NCBI RefSeq assembly: GCF_004000785.1
Contig: NZ_BILX01000015.1
Coordinates: forward strand, 1 to 64,000
Direction of reading: 5' to 3'
From: Paenibacillus ehimensis NBRC 15659
Lineage (GTDB): Bacteria > Bacillota > Bacilli > Paenibacillales > NBRC-103111
Length of the DNA stretch: 64,000 bases
Made by a program: the position numbers and the translations under genes. The notes under the pieces were generated by a model. It ran no database searches and had not been told where the DNA came from. It saw nothing but the letters and a program-made list of their open reading frames with translations. Below, one piece after another: positions 15,285 to 23,728 of this stretch (positions within the stretch are counted from its first letter, which is position 1; every line of letters begins with the position of its first letter).

Positions 15285-18061
15285 TGGAATCCCTCCCGGC
15301 CTTTATTCCACCCTATCATCTCATACAATCGCTCCATATCCAAGTGCTCCCGCACGTGGGCCGCGAGCCGGTCGAAGGCCGCCTCCCGGCGTTCCTGAAA
15401 GCGCAGCTCCGCCGGCAGCGGCTCCAGCCCTTTCGCGGCGCGAATCCGGTTCAGCCACGCGCGGCGGAAATCGTCGTTATGCAAAATGCCATGCACATAC
15501 GTGCCCCACAACCGTCCGTCCGCACAGACCGCACCGTCCGGCGACGAACCGGCTTCGGCGGCTCCGGCATCGGGATGCGACAATTCGAACGGGTGGTCGA
15601 CGGGCCGCAAGAACGAAGTCACGCCCATGTGAATCTCATAGCCCTCGACTGCGAACTTCTGTCCGGGAGCCGCATACAGCCGTGTCGTCCCTGCGGCTCT
15701 CACGGTCCGTTTCTCCGCGGCAAAGACGGTTTGCGTCGGGAATAAGCCGAGTCCGTCGAGCGCCGGTTGATCCGATTCGACCGCATTCGGGTCGAGCAGC
15801 TTCTCGCCCAGCATCTGATACCCTGCGCAGATGCCCGTCACCCATCCGCCGCTCTCGGCAAAATCGAGCAGCTTCCGGTCAAGACCGCAGCCGCGAAGGT
15901 ACAAGAGATCGTCGACCGTATTTTTGCTGCCCGGCACGATCACCGCATCCGGGGACCCGAACGTCTCCGCCGAATCCACAAAGCGGAGCCGGACATCGCG
16001 CTCGTATTCCAGCGGATCGATATCCGTAAAGTTGGACAGGCGCGGCAGCCGGATGACGGCGACATCAAGCATGTCCTCGGACAGCGCCGGATCTGCCCGG
16101 CCCAGACCGCCCTCCGCCAGCTTTCGTTCGAGCGACGCCGAATCCTCGTCCTCCAGCCCAAGCTGCGGCAAATAAGGAATAACGCCCAGCACCGGCTTGC
16201 CCGTCCGCTTCTCCAGCCATTCGATTCCCGGCGTAAGCAGCGTCACGTCGCCCCGGAATTTGTTAATGATAAAGCCCTTCACCCGGCCGCGCTCCTCCGG
16301 CGATAAAATGTCCAGCGTCCCGACAAGGGAAGCGAACACGCCTCCGCGGTCGATATCCGCCACGAGCAGCACCGGGGCGTCCGCCCATCCGGCCAGCCGC
16401 ATGTTGACGATATCCCGGTCCTTCAGATTCACTTCGGCCGGGCTGCCCGCCCCTTCGATCACGACCGCGTCATAGGCTTGCCGCAGGCGGGCGAGCGCTT
16501 CCTTCACCACCGCTTCGGCTTCCGGCAAATATTTCTCCCGGTACGTCCGCGCATCCAGGTCACGGTAAGGCTTGCCGTGGACCACGACTTGCGAGACCAT
16601 GTCTTTTTTGGGCTTGAGCAGAATCGGGTTCATGTCCGTCGTGGCCGGAATCCGGCACGCGTCCGCCTGCATTCCCTGCGCCCGGCCGATTTCTTTGCCG
16701 TCCGGCGTCACGTAGGAGTTGAGCGACATGTTTTGCGATTTAAACGGCGCCACGCGCAGGCCGTCTTGCAGCAGAATGCGGCACAAGGCCGTCGTCAGCA
16801 AGCTTTTGCCGACATCGGAGGCTGTCCCCTGCAGCATGAAGGTCGGAGCGAGCTTCATCGGCGCGGAAGCGGCCGGAAGCGGCTGCGGACAGGCAGCATG
16901 GGGTACGGTCCCGCCGCTGCTAAGCGAGCCTTCCGGCCTCCAGGCTGCCGCTTCTTCCCCCGCCGTCGAGCCCCCTCGCGCCTCAAGCAGCTCGGCAATC
17001 GCCTGCCTGAGACCGTCCAGCAGCGCTTCGTTCTGCTCCCTCAGCTTGACCGCCACCCGGCAGTACGTTTCGTCCAGCCCGGGGAACAGCGAAGCGTCCC
17101 GGATCAAAATGCCCCGCCGGCCCATCGCCGCTTGCAATGCCCGCACGTCGAGTCCGAGCGGCCGCAGCGAAAACAGTACAAAGTTCACATCGCTCCCGTA
17201 CACGGTCAGGCCGAGCGATTGCAGGCCGGTACGCAGGCGCTCCTTCTCTTCCTTTACCCATTCCAGCGTCCGGCGCGCAAACTCCCGCTCCTCCAGGACG
17301 GCCGAGCCGATCCATTGGGACAACGCGTTCACGCTCCACGGCACCTGCAGCCGTTTCATCTCGCGGATTTGCTGCGGATGCGCCACCGCATACCCGAGAC
17401 GAAGTCCGGGAATCGAATAAAACTTCGTCATCGAGCGGATCACAGTCAAGTGAGGGCTTTGCGCCGCAGCACGGGCCAGCGTCAGCTCCTCCTCCCGCGG
17501 GCAAAAGTCAAGAAACGCCTCATCGACGATAGCCGGAATCTGTCCGCCGGCCAGCGCCTGCACCACATCATCCGGCAGCAAACGCCCGGTCGGATTGTTC
17601 GGATGACCGAGAAACAGCAGATCGCACCGGCCGGCAGCCGCCTGCACGTCGGCCAGACGAAGCGTAAAGCCGTTCGCTTCATCGAGCGGGATGTCCGTGA
17701 TGCGTCCCCCGATTTTTTCCACGGCTTCCTCGTATTCGGCAAAAGACGGGCGGACCAGTCCCGTCACCCGGGGACGGCGCACCCGGACGGCCAAATCGAT
17801 CAGCTCCGCCGCCCCGTTGCCGACAAGCACGCATTCGACCGGAACGCCGTGCTTAGCCGCCAGCTTGCCGGTCAGCTCCCGCACCGCCGGATCCGGGTAA
17901 TGGACGACCTCCTGCCACTGCTCGGCCAAAATGCGTCCTACCGCCTCAGGCGGTCCGAGCGGGTTCATGTTCGAGCTAAAATCGACAAACCGCTCCCGCG
18001 GCTTGCCGAAAGCTTCCGCGGCCGTCCATAAATCGCCGCCGTGTCCGTATCGTTCCAGCAT
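15281..18061 (-). CDS. cobQ: Fused threonine-phosphate decarboxylase (CobD) and cobyric acid synthase (CobQ)
   Basis: A 926-residue two-enzyme protein. Residues 1-360 are a CobD-type PLP enzyme with HPNNPTGR (153-160) and the PLP lysine in SMTKFYSIPGLRLG (Lys213); it makes (R)-1-aminopropan-2-ol phosphate from threonine phosphate. Residues 402-926 are CobQ, which amidates the corrin side chains with glutamine: P-loop GTASDVGKS (412-420), DIDRGGVFAS and the glutaminase cysteine in GICAGYQMLG. The two are joined by an Ala/Gly/Pro-rich linker (361-401). CobQ's own start would be the ATG at 16858, which has no ribosome site, so the fusion looks real. These are normally separate genes. ATGA overlap with pduO. 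Confidence 0.93.
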   Translation of the reverse strand: MLERYGHGGDLWTAAEAFGKPRERFVDFSSNMNPLGPPEAVGRILAEQWQEVVHYPDPAVRELTGKLAAKHGVPVECVLVGNGAAELIDLAVRVRRPRVTGLVRPSFAEYEEAVEKIGGRITDIPLDEANGFTLRLADVQAAAGRCDLLFLGHPNNPTGRLLPDDVVQALAGGQIPAIVDEAFLDFCPREEELTLARAAAQSPHLTVIRSMTKFYSIPGLRLGYAVAHPQQIREMKRLQVPWSVNALSQWIGSAVLEEREFARRTLEWVKEEKERLRTGLQSLGLTVYGSDVNFVLFSLRPLGLDVRALQAAMGRRGILIRDASLFPGLDETYCRVAVKLREQNEALLDGLRQAIAELLEARGGSTAGEEAAAWRPEGSLSSGGTVPHAACPQPLPAASAPMKLAPTFMLQGTASDVGKSLLTTALCRILLQDGLRVAPFKSQNMSLNSYVTPDGKEIGRAQGMQADACRIPATTDMNPILLKPKKDMVSQVVVHGKPYRDLDARTYREKYLPEAEAVVKEALARLRQAYDAVVIEGAGSPAEVNLKDRDIVNMRLAGWADAPVLLVADIDRGGVFASLVGTLDILSPEERGRVKGFIINKFRGDVTLLTPGIEWLEKRTGKPVLGVIPYLPQLGLEDEDSASLERKLAEGGLGRADPALSEDMLDVAVIRLPRLSNFTDIDPLEYERDVRLRFVDSAETFGSPDAVIVPGSKNTVDDLLYLRGCGLDRKLLDFAESGGWVTGICAGYQMLGEKLLDPNAVESDQPALDGLGLFPTQTVFAAEKRTVRAAGTTRLYAAPGQKFAVEGYEIHMGVTSFLRPVDHPFELSHPDAGAAEAGSSPDGAVCADGRLWGTYVHGILHNDDFRRAWLNRIRAAKGLEPLPAELRFQERREAAFDRLAAHVREHLDMERLYEMIGWNKGREGFQ

Positions 18062-18072
18062 CGCAATCTCTC

Positions 18073-18915
18073 CTATCCCTTAATCAACACTAGCGCGAGC
18101 AGCAGCGCCGCTTCAAGCAGTTCGTTCATCGCCCCGTATGTATCGCCCGTCAACCCGCCTAATTTTCGGTGAATCGAAACGCTCATCAGAACCCCTGCCC
18201 CAACCGTCACAGCGAGCAGAATGGCGACTATTCCTACCATATGCCAAAACGGCAGCGAAAGCCCTCCGAATGCTTCACCCGCCGCAGCGACGCAAAACGA
18301 CAGCAGCAGCGCCACCAGCCCCGAGCCCGCGGCATGCCCGGCTCCGACACCGCGAAAAAAGCCGCCCATCCCGCTCCCCGACTGCCGCGCATACGGCCAG
18401 CAGGCAATCGCCACGACCACGTACCAGCGGCTCCACAGCGGGACCAGCGCCAAGAGGATCCACAGATTCCCTTGGCCGCCGGCTGCCGCGGCAGGCAGCA
18501 GCTCCGTTAGCAGCGACCATTTCAGCAGCAGGACCAGCACGGCGGCGATGACACCCATCGCGCCGACCCGGCTGTCCTTCATGATTTCCAGCATTCTCTC
18601 CCGCGAGCGATAGCTCAAGATGCCGTCAGCCGTATCCATCAGCCCGTCGAGGTGCAGCGCCCCGGTGAGCATCACCCAGATCCCGAGCAGCAATACCGCT
18701 GCCGGCAGCGGGGACAGCACATTGGCCAACAGCAGCCCGGCAGCTGCTGTAATCAGCCCCAGCACCAGCCCGACGAGCGGATAAAAAACGACGCTCCGCC
18801 GAAACAAAGCGTCGTTATAGTCCAGCTTCACCGGTACGGGCAATCGGGTTAAAAATTGAAACGCAGCCGCACAGGCTTCGCCCCAAGACCGGATCAAACG
18901 AATAAAAGCGCGCAC
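18073..18915 (-). CDS. cobS: Adenosylcobinamide-GDP ribazoletransferase (cobalamin synthase)
   Basis: 280 residues, an integral membrane protein with about six helices. It has the family's AFQFLTRLPVP N-terminus, the metal-binding LHLDGLMDTADG around residue 90 and MKDSRVGAMGVIAAVL. It joins the GDP-activated cobinamide to alpha-ribazole(-phosphate), the last ring-assembly step. Its GTG start lies 22 nt inside the end of cbiB. Confidence 0.94.
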   Translation of the reverse strand: MRAFIRLIRSWGEACAAAFQFLTRLPVPVKLDYNDALFRRSVVFYPLVGLVLGLITAAAGLLLANVLSPLPAAVLLLGIWVMLTGALHLDGLMDTADGILSYRSRERMLEIMKDSRVGAMGVIAAVLVLLLKWSLLTELLPAAAAGGQGNLWILLALVPLWSRWYVVVAIACWPYARQSGSGMGGFFRGVGAGHAAGSGLVALLLSFCVAAAGEAFGGLSLPFWHMVGIVAILLAVTVGAGVLMSVSIHRKLGGLTGDTYGAMNELLEAALLLALVLIKG

Positions 18916-19874
18916 AGCAATCCCCCCGCAATGACGTAACTGACGCCGTACAGCATGCGCACGGTCCTTTTAATATCTTCCCGGGTGCGTTCCCGCAGCG
19001 GCCAGCCCATCCGGGCCCGCTCGCTTGTCCGGCCGTGATACACGTTCACGCCCCCAAGCTCGATGCCGAGCGCACCGGCCACCGCCGACTCCGGAATCCC
19101 GCTGTTCGGACTCGGATGCAGCCGGGCAAACTTCAGGACCGCTTTTGCCGCGCGAACGGCATTCAGTCCGGGGCTTGCAAGCGCAACCAAGACGAGCAGC
19201 CCTCCGGTCAGCCGCGCCGGAATCCAGTTCAGCACATCGTCGAACCGGGCCGAGGCCCAGCCGAAGTGCAGGTACTTGTCATTTTTGTAGCCGACCATCG
19301 AGTCCAGCGTATTCGCCGCGCGGTACAGCATCGCCAGTGGAGCTCCGCCGAGCAATGCGAACAAGATCGGCGATACGACGCCGTCCACAATATTTTCAGC
19401 CACCGTCTCTACGGTCGCCCGCGTAATCTCCGGCTCGTCCAGCCGTGTCGTATCCCGTCCGACGATGTAGCCGACATATTTTCGCGCTTCGTCCAGGCGC
19501 CCTTCGGCCAGCGGTCGGTATACCGCCATGGCCGCATCCTTCAGCCCTTTGATAGCGATCGTGGTCGAAATGAACCAGGTGTTCACCGCGTAGCCGAGCC
19601 ACGGATGCACCTGCGACGCGGCCCAGACGATGAAATACATCGCGCCGAACGCCAGGCCTACCGTCGATGCGGCAAGCACAATGCCGCGCCAGCGTACGGC
19701 CCACATGCCGTGAGCGTCTGCCGACTGCGCCCCATCCGGCCACAGCCGCCTTTCCACGGCGGAAATCCACCGCCCGATCCAGATTACGGGATGCGTCAGC
19801 CAGCGCCATGACGGATCGCCGAGCATCCAATCGATGACGATGGCGGCCAGCACCATTGTTAGCGTTTCACTCAT
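18894..19874 (-). CDS. cbiB: Adenosylcobinamide-phosphate synthase CbiB
   Basis: 326 residues, with several membrane helices and the family N-terminus DWMLGDPSWRWLTHPVIWIGR. Later motifs include VGRDTTRLDEPEITRATVETVAENIVDGVVSPI and PNSGIPESAVAGALGIELGGVNVYHG. CbiB attaches aminopropanol phosphate, the product of the CobD half of the fused gene two genes downstream, to cobyric acid. It overlaps cobS and follows cobU after a 224-bp gap filled by two hairpins. Confidence 0.95.
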   Translation of the reverse strand: MSETLTMVLAAIVIDWMLGDPSWRWLTHPVIWIGRWISAVERRLWPDGAQSADAHGMWAVRWRGIVLAASTVGLAFGAMYFIVWAASQVHPWLGYAVNTWFISTTIAIKGLKDAAMAVYRPLAEGRLDEARKYVGYIVGRDTTRLDEPEITRATVETVAENIVDGVVSPILFALLGGAPLAMLYRAANTLDSMVGYKNDKYLHFGWASARFDDVLNWIPARLTGGLLVLVALASPGLNAVRAAKAVLKFARLHPSPNSGIPESAVAGALGIELGGVNVYHGRTSERARMGWPLRERTREDIKRTVRMLYGVSYVIAGGLLCALLFV

Positions 19875-19883
19875 ACGTTGGTG

Positions 19884-19944
19884 GGTGTATCTCTTTGTTC
19901 GCTCCGCTTGACTTCGTCAAAAGTCGCTCTCAAAGAGATACACC
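19884..19944. repeat. Hairpin element 1 of a two-copy repeat
   Basis: Perfect 14-bp arms GGTGTATCTCTTTG (19884-19897) and CAAAGAGATACACC (19931-19944) enclose a core of about 33 bases. The core contains the smaller palindrome TTGACTTCGTCAA. It lies between cobU and cbiB, just before the cbiB start, and shares its core with a second element about 125 bp away whose arms differ. It could be an mRNA-processing or stability hairpin, or a small dispersed repeat. Confidence 0.7.
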
Positions 19945-20008
19945 TCCTCCCTATAAAAGACTAAAAAGCTTAATGCGCTGCCGGCGGCGGGCATAGAGCC
20001 GGGCATGA

Positions 20009-20053
20009 TTCTTGGTTCGCTCCGTTGACTTCGTCAAAAGTCGCTCCCAAGAA
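20009..20053. repeat. Hairpin element 2 of a two-copy repeat
   Basis: Arms TTCTTGG (20009-20015) and CCAAGAA (20047-20053) enclose nearly the same core as element 1, including TTGACTTCGTCAA and the flanking TTCGCTCCG and AAGTCGCTC. The arm bases differ from element 1 but remain complementary, which points to selection for the stem rather than for the sequence. Confidence 0.65.
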
Positions 20054-20098
20054 AGCGCACCCGCTCGCCCCAAAAAAACAAAAGCCCAACCGAAAAAC

Positions 20099-20677
20099 CT
20101 ACCATTTAAAAGCCATGCTCTTAAGTTCAAGAGGAATGCCGGAGGCGACTAGGAAAACCTGATCGGCCTCGCGGGCAAGACGTTGGTTCATCCGGCCGGA
20201 CAAGTCGCGGAACATGCGGCCGAGCTTGTATTCCGGCACAAGCCCGGCTCCGACTTCGTTCGTCACGAGAACGGTCGGCTGCTTCGCCGTCGCGAAGACG
20301 GCAGCCAAGCTGTCGATTTTCGCTTCGAGCCGCGCTTCCGCATCCGGCTCCTGCTCCAGCCGAAGCAGCCAGTTCGACAGCCAGAGCGTGAGGCAATCGA
20401 CGAGCACGACCGGCGCAGCCGAGCGTTCGAGCAGCTCCGCCAAGGCGAAGGGCTCCTCGGCGGTCGTCCAGCGGAAGCCGCGCTCGCTGCGCGCTTGGCG
20501 GTGCAAGTCGATGCGCCGCCGCATTTCGTCGTCATACGCTTGCGCGGTGGCGACGTATAAGCCCTCATAGCCCAGCACCGCCGCGTACCGCTCGGCGAAC
20601 GCGCTTTTGCCGCTGCGCGCCCCTCCGGTGACAAGCACTTTTAGCGGCGCGTTTCCTTCCCATTGACCGGCGTTCAT
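20099..20677 (-). CDS. cobU: Adenosylcobinamide kinase / adenosylcobinamide-phosphate guanylyltransferase
   Basis: 192 residues. P-loop GGARSGKS near the N-terminus, the nucleotide segment VATAQAYDDEMRRRIDLHRQAR with the conserved histidine, VVLVDCLTLWLSNWL and VTNEVGAGLVPEYKLGRMFRDLSGRMNQ are all typical of CobU. It phosphorylates cobinamide and then exchanges the phosphate for GMP. Its start overlaps the cobT stop by four bases. Confidence 0.95.
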   Translation of the reverse strand: MNAGQWEGNAPLKVLVTGGARSGKSAFAERYAAVLGYEGLYVATAQAYDDEMRRRIDLHRQARSERGFRWTTAEEPFALAELLERSAAPVVLVDCLTLWLSNWLLRLEQEPDAEARLEAKIDSLAAVFATAKQPTVLVTNEVGAGLVPEYKLGRMFRDLSGRMNQRLAREADQVFLVASGIPLELKSMAFKW

Positions 20678-21756
20678 ACGTTTGCCCGTTCCAATCCGCC
20701 CGAAACTCCGGCATCCGCGAAGGTCGCCATTTCCTTCATAATTCGGACCGCCGCTTCGATCATCGGGAAAGCCAGCACCGCGCCGGTGCCTTCGCCCAGC
20801 CGCATATCCATCCGAAGCATCGGCGTCAAGCCGATCTCCGCGAGCAAGCGCTCATGGCCCCGCTCCTGCGAGAGATGTGACGCGATCATATACGACACGC
20901 TGAGCGGCGCGAGCCTTGCCGCGACCAAGGCCGCGGCCGACGAGATGAAGCCGTCGATGACGACAGGGATGCGGCTCTGCGCCGCGCCGAGAATCAGGCC
21001 GGTCAATCCGGCGATCTCGAGGCCGCCTACCTTGGCGAGCGCATCGAGCGGATCGGCAGCTTCCGGCCGGTTTACTTCAATCGCCCGGCGGATAACGGCC
21101 TGCTTGTGCAGCAGCCGCTCGTCGTCGATGCCCGTACCGCGCCCTGCGGCGGAGGCGGCATCGGTCGCTCCGAGCACGGTCAAGAGCGCCGAGCTGGCTG
21201 TCGTATTCCCGATGCCCATCTCGCCTGTTGCGAGCAGCCGGTAGCCTTCGCCCGCCAGCTCCCGGGCCAGCTCTACGCCGACCATGACCGCCGCTTCCGC
21301 CTCCGCCCGGGTCATCGCCGGTCCTTTCGCCATGTTGGCCGTTCCCATGCGGATCTTGCGCGAACGCAGCAGCGGATGCGACAGCTCGGCGTTGACGCCG
21401 ATGTCCACGCAGACGACATCCGCCCCGGCCTGCCTTGCCAGCACATTGACGGCCGCCCCGCCGTTCAGGAAGTTGAGCACCATCTGCGGCGTCACCTCCG
21501 CCGGAAAGGCGCTAACCCCCTCCTCGCATACGCCATGATCTCCCGCCATCACGACGACGGCTTTTCGCGCCAGCTCAGGCATTACTTCGCCATGAATGCC
21601 TGCAAGCTGCTTCGCAATTTCCTCCAGCCGACCGAGGCTGCCGGGCGGTTTGGTCAATTGGTCCAGTCTGCGGGCCGCCTCTTCCATCATCCCCGCATCA
21701 AGCGGCCGAATGTCCGATAGCACTTGTTGTAACCGGCTTTGATCCGACATGGTCAT
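20674..21756 (-). CDS. cobT: Nicotinate-nucleotide--dimethylbenzimidazole phosphoribosyltransferase
   Basis: 360 residues, normal length. Family motifs: LTKPPGSLGRLEEIAKQLAGI, MAGDHGVCEEGVSAFP, GEMGIGNTTASSALL and the catalytic glutamate in MDMRLGEGTGAVLAF. It makes alpha-ribazole phosphate, the lower-ligand nucleotide used by CobS. ATGA overlaps tie it to both btuD and cobU, so the import and assembly genes are one transcript. No bluB or bza genes for making the lower-ligand base are seen in the window. Confidence 0.95.
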   Translation of the reverse strand: MTMSDQSRLQQVLSDIRPLDAGMMEEAARRLDQLTKPPGSLGRLEEIAKQLAGIHGEVMPELARKAVVVMAGDHGVCEEGVSAFPAEVTPQMVLNFLNGGAAVNVLARQAGADVVCVDIGVNAELSHPLLRSRKIRMGTANMAKGPAMTRAEAEAAVMVGVELARELAGEGYRLLATGEMGIGNTTASSALLTVLGATDAASAAGRGTGIDDERLLHKQAVIRRAIEVNRPEAADPLDALAKVGGLEIAGLTGLILGAAQSRIPVVIDGFISSAAALVAARLAPLSVSYMIASHLSQERGHERLLAEIGLTPMLRMDMRLGEGTGAVLAFPMIEAAVRIMKEMATFADAGVSGGLERANV

Positions 21757-22535
21757 TCCCCTTTTCCGAGCAAAATTTGCGGCACTCCGCTGTCCGGGTG
21801 CGGAAGCACATACGGACGCGTGCCGTATACGTTCTCCAAAAGATCGGCGCGCAGCACGTCCTCCGGCGTACCGATGCCGGCCGCCTCGCCGTCATAAAGC
21901 AGCATAAGCCGATCGCAATACTGCGCGGCCAAGTTCAAATCGTGCAGCACCGAAATGACGGTCATCCCGCATTCCCGCTGCCATTGACGGACCTTGTCCA
22001 TCATGTCCACCTGGTACCCGATATCCAGGAAGGTCGTCGGTTCGTCCAGCAGCAGCAGCTTCGGCTCCTGCGCCATCGCTTTGCCCAGCGCCACCCGCTG
22101 GCGCTCGCCGCCGCTAAGCCCGTCAACCGTACGCTCCTCCAAGGGTCTGAGCTTCAGCCAATCGAGGATCCGCTCGATCAACGCTTCGGAATCCCCTGGC
22201 TCGTCCCCCAACCAGTTTTGATACGGGTAACGGCCCATCTCCACGATTTCGCGCACCGTGAAACCGAGCGGCGGCAGCGCATCCTGATGCAGCACGGCGA
22301 GCTGCCGGGCCAGCTCTTTGCGCGGGACGGTCTCGACCGGACGCCCGTCCAGCTTCACCATACCGGCATCCGGCCGCTCGACACCGGATATCATATGCAG
22401 CAGCGTCGACTTTCCGCTGCCGTTCGGGCCGAGAATGCCGAACCATTCGCCCGGCTCTACCGAGAAGCCGATCTGCCGAAGCACCGGACGGCTGCCGAAC
22501 GCCTTCCCCGCCTGTTCCACTTCCACCCGTATCAC
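21753..22535 (-). CDS. btuD: Corrinoid ABC importer, ATP-binding protein
   Basis: 260 residues from a GTG with AGGGGGAG upstream. Walker A GPNGSGKST, Q-loop in AVLHQDALPPLGFTVREIVEMGRYP, signature LSGGERQRVALG, Walker B LLLLDEPTTFLDIGYQ and the switch histidine in SVLHDLNLAAQYCD. The FecCD/BtuCD-type ATPase follows btuF and btuC, and the set sits under a cobalamin riboswitch, which makes corrinoids the likely substrate. A 152-bp gap separates it from btuC, with no terminator seen. Confidence 0.93.
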   Translation of the reverse strand: MIRVEVEQAGKAFGSRPVLRQIGFSVEPGEWFGILGPNGSGKSTLLHMISGVERPDAGMVKLDGRPVETVPRKELARQLAVLHQDALPPLGFTVREIVEMGRYPYQNWLGDEPGDSEALIERILDWLKLRPLEERTVDGLSGGERQRVALGKAMAQEPKLLLLDEPTTFLDIGYQVDMMDKVRQWQRECGMTVISVLHDLNLAAQYCDRLMLLYDGEAAGIGTPEDVLRADLLENVYGTRPYVLPHPDSGVPQILLGKGE

Positions 22536-22687
22536 CCGCTTGGCTCCCCCTTTCCAATACTCCGATACATGAGGAGCGCCGTGTGAACGGACACTCTCCC
22601 GGCAGCGTGTTCCTCCGCCTTTCTTGACGGTGCTGCGCTTCTCCGAGAGAAGATCGGTTCCCTTCGGCTAAAGCCGCGGTCCCGACC

Positions 22688-23728
22688 TCATCCTTCCCGA
22701 ATCGCACGCTTCCGCCGCCTTAGTAAATAAGCGAAGAAGGGCGCCCCCATAAAAGCCGTGACGACGCCGAGCGGAATTTCCGTCGGACTAAGCAGCGTCC
22801 GCGCCAGCATATCCGCCAAAACCACATAAATGGCGCCTCCAATGAGCGACAGCGGCAGCAGCAGACGGTAGTCCGGACCCACCAGCAAGCGCAGCAGATG
22901 CGGCACGAGCAGGCCCACAAAAGCGATGACTCCGGACACGGATACCGCAGCGGCCGTAATCAAAGTAGATGCGATTAACACGACGAGCTTCGTCCGTTCC
23001 ACGTGAACGCCCAAGTGGGCCGCCTGCCGCTCGCCCAGAGCAAACAGATTCATCGCCCGCCCGAATCCGAGCAATATCGCCGCTCCGACAGCTAAATAAG
23101 GAAGCAGTACAAGCGAATAAGACCATCCGCGCAGCGCCAGGCTGCCCATCATCCAAAATACGATTTCATTAATGACCTGCTTGGACATTGAAACCATCAG
23201 CGAGACGAACGAACCGAGAAACGCCTGCATCACGACGCCGGACAAAATGACCGTTTCCATCCGCAGCTTGCCTTCCGTCCGGGCCAGCAGCAGCACTGCG
23301 CTCAGCGTAAGCGCTCCTGTCGCAAACGCGACGACCGGCACGCTCCATTCCCTGAGCAGCGAAAACTGCAGCCCGAACAAAATCAGGAAGGAAGCCCCGA
23401 CGGACGCGCCCGACGAGACGCCGAGCGTGTAAGGATCGGCGAGCGGATTGCGCAGCACGCCCTGAAATGCCGCGCCCGCCAGCCCGAGCGCTGCGCCGAC
23501 CAGCAGTCCGAGCGCCACCCTGGGCAGCCGCACCTTCCAAATAATCTGCTCCGATGCCACGCTCCAAGTCTCGGGGATGCGCTCGCCGGGCCATGGAAGC
23601 TGATGCAGGAGGATCCCCCATACGTGCCCGAACGGCACGCGAACCGAACCGACGGACAAGGCAACCGTCGCGGACAGCAGAAGCAGGACGATCGCGCCTC
23701 CGCCCCATATCCACAGCTTGCGCTTCAT
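22688..23728 (-). CDS. btuC: Corrinoid ABC importer, permease (FecCD family)
   Basis: 346 residues and about ten hydrophobic helices. FecCD signatures: RLPRVALGLLVGAALGLAGAAFQGVLRNPLADPYTLGVSSGASVGA near the N-terminus and GVIAFVGLLVPHLLRLLVGPDYR near the C-terminus. Its ATG overlaps the btuF TAA by one base. As the second gene under the cobalamin riboswitch it forms the channel of the corrinoid importer. Confidence 0.94.
   Translation of the reverse strand: MKRKLWIWGGGAIVLLLLSATVALSVGSVRVPFGHVWGILLHQLPWPGERIPETWSVASEQIIWKVRLPRVALGLLVGAALGLAGAAFQGVLRNPLADPYTLGVSSGASVGASFLILFGLQFSLLREWSVPVVAFATGALTLSAVLLLARTEGKLRMETVILSGVVMQAFLGSFVSLMVSMSKQVINEIVFWMMGSLALRGWSYSLVLLPYLAVGAAILLGFGRAMNLFALGERQAAHLGVHVERTKLVVLIASTLITAAAVSVSGVIAFVGLLVPHLLRLLVGPDYRLLLPLSLIGGAIYVVLADMLARTLLSPTEIPLGVVTAFMGAPFFAYLLRRRKRAIREG

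Noticed and set aside
16478-18031. 517-codon open frame on the plus strand opposite the CobD-CobQ gene
   Set aside because: The minus-strand frame encodes two recognisable enzymes with full motifs. The plus-strand reading is rich in Arg/Gln/His, has no ribosome site and is a codon-bias shadow.
15281-18061. Possibility that the CobD-CobQ fusion is a sequencing frameshift
   Set aside because: Both domains are in one uninterrupted frame with a plausible linker and no internal ribosome site. A frameshift would have to remove a stop precisely between two complete domains.
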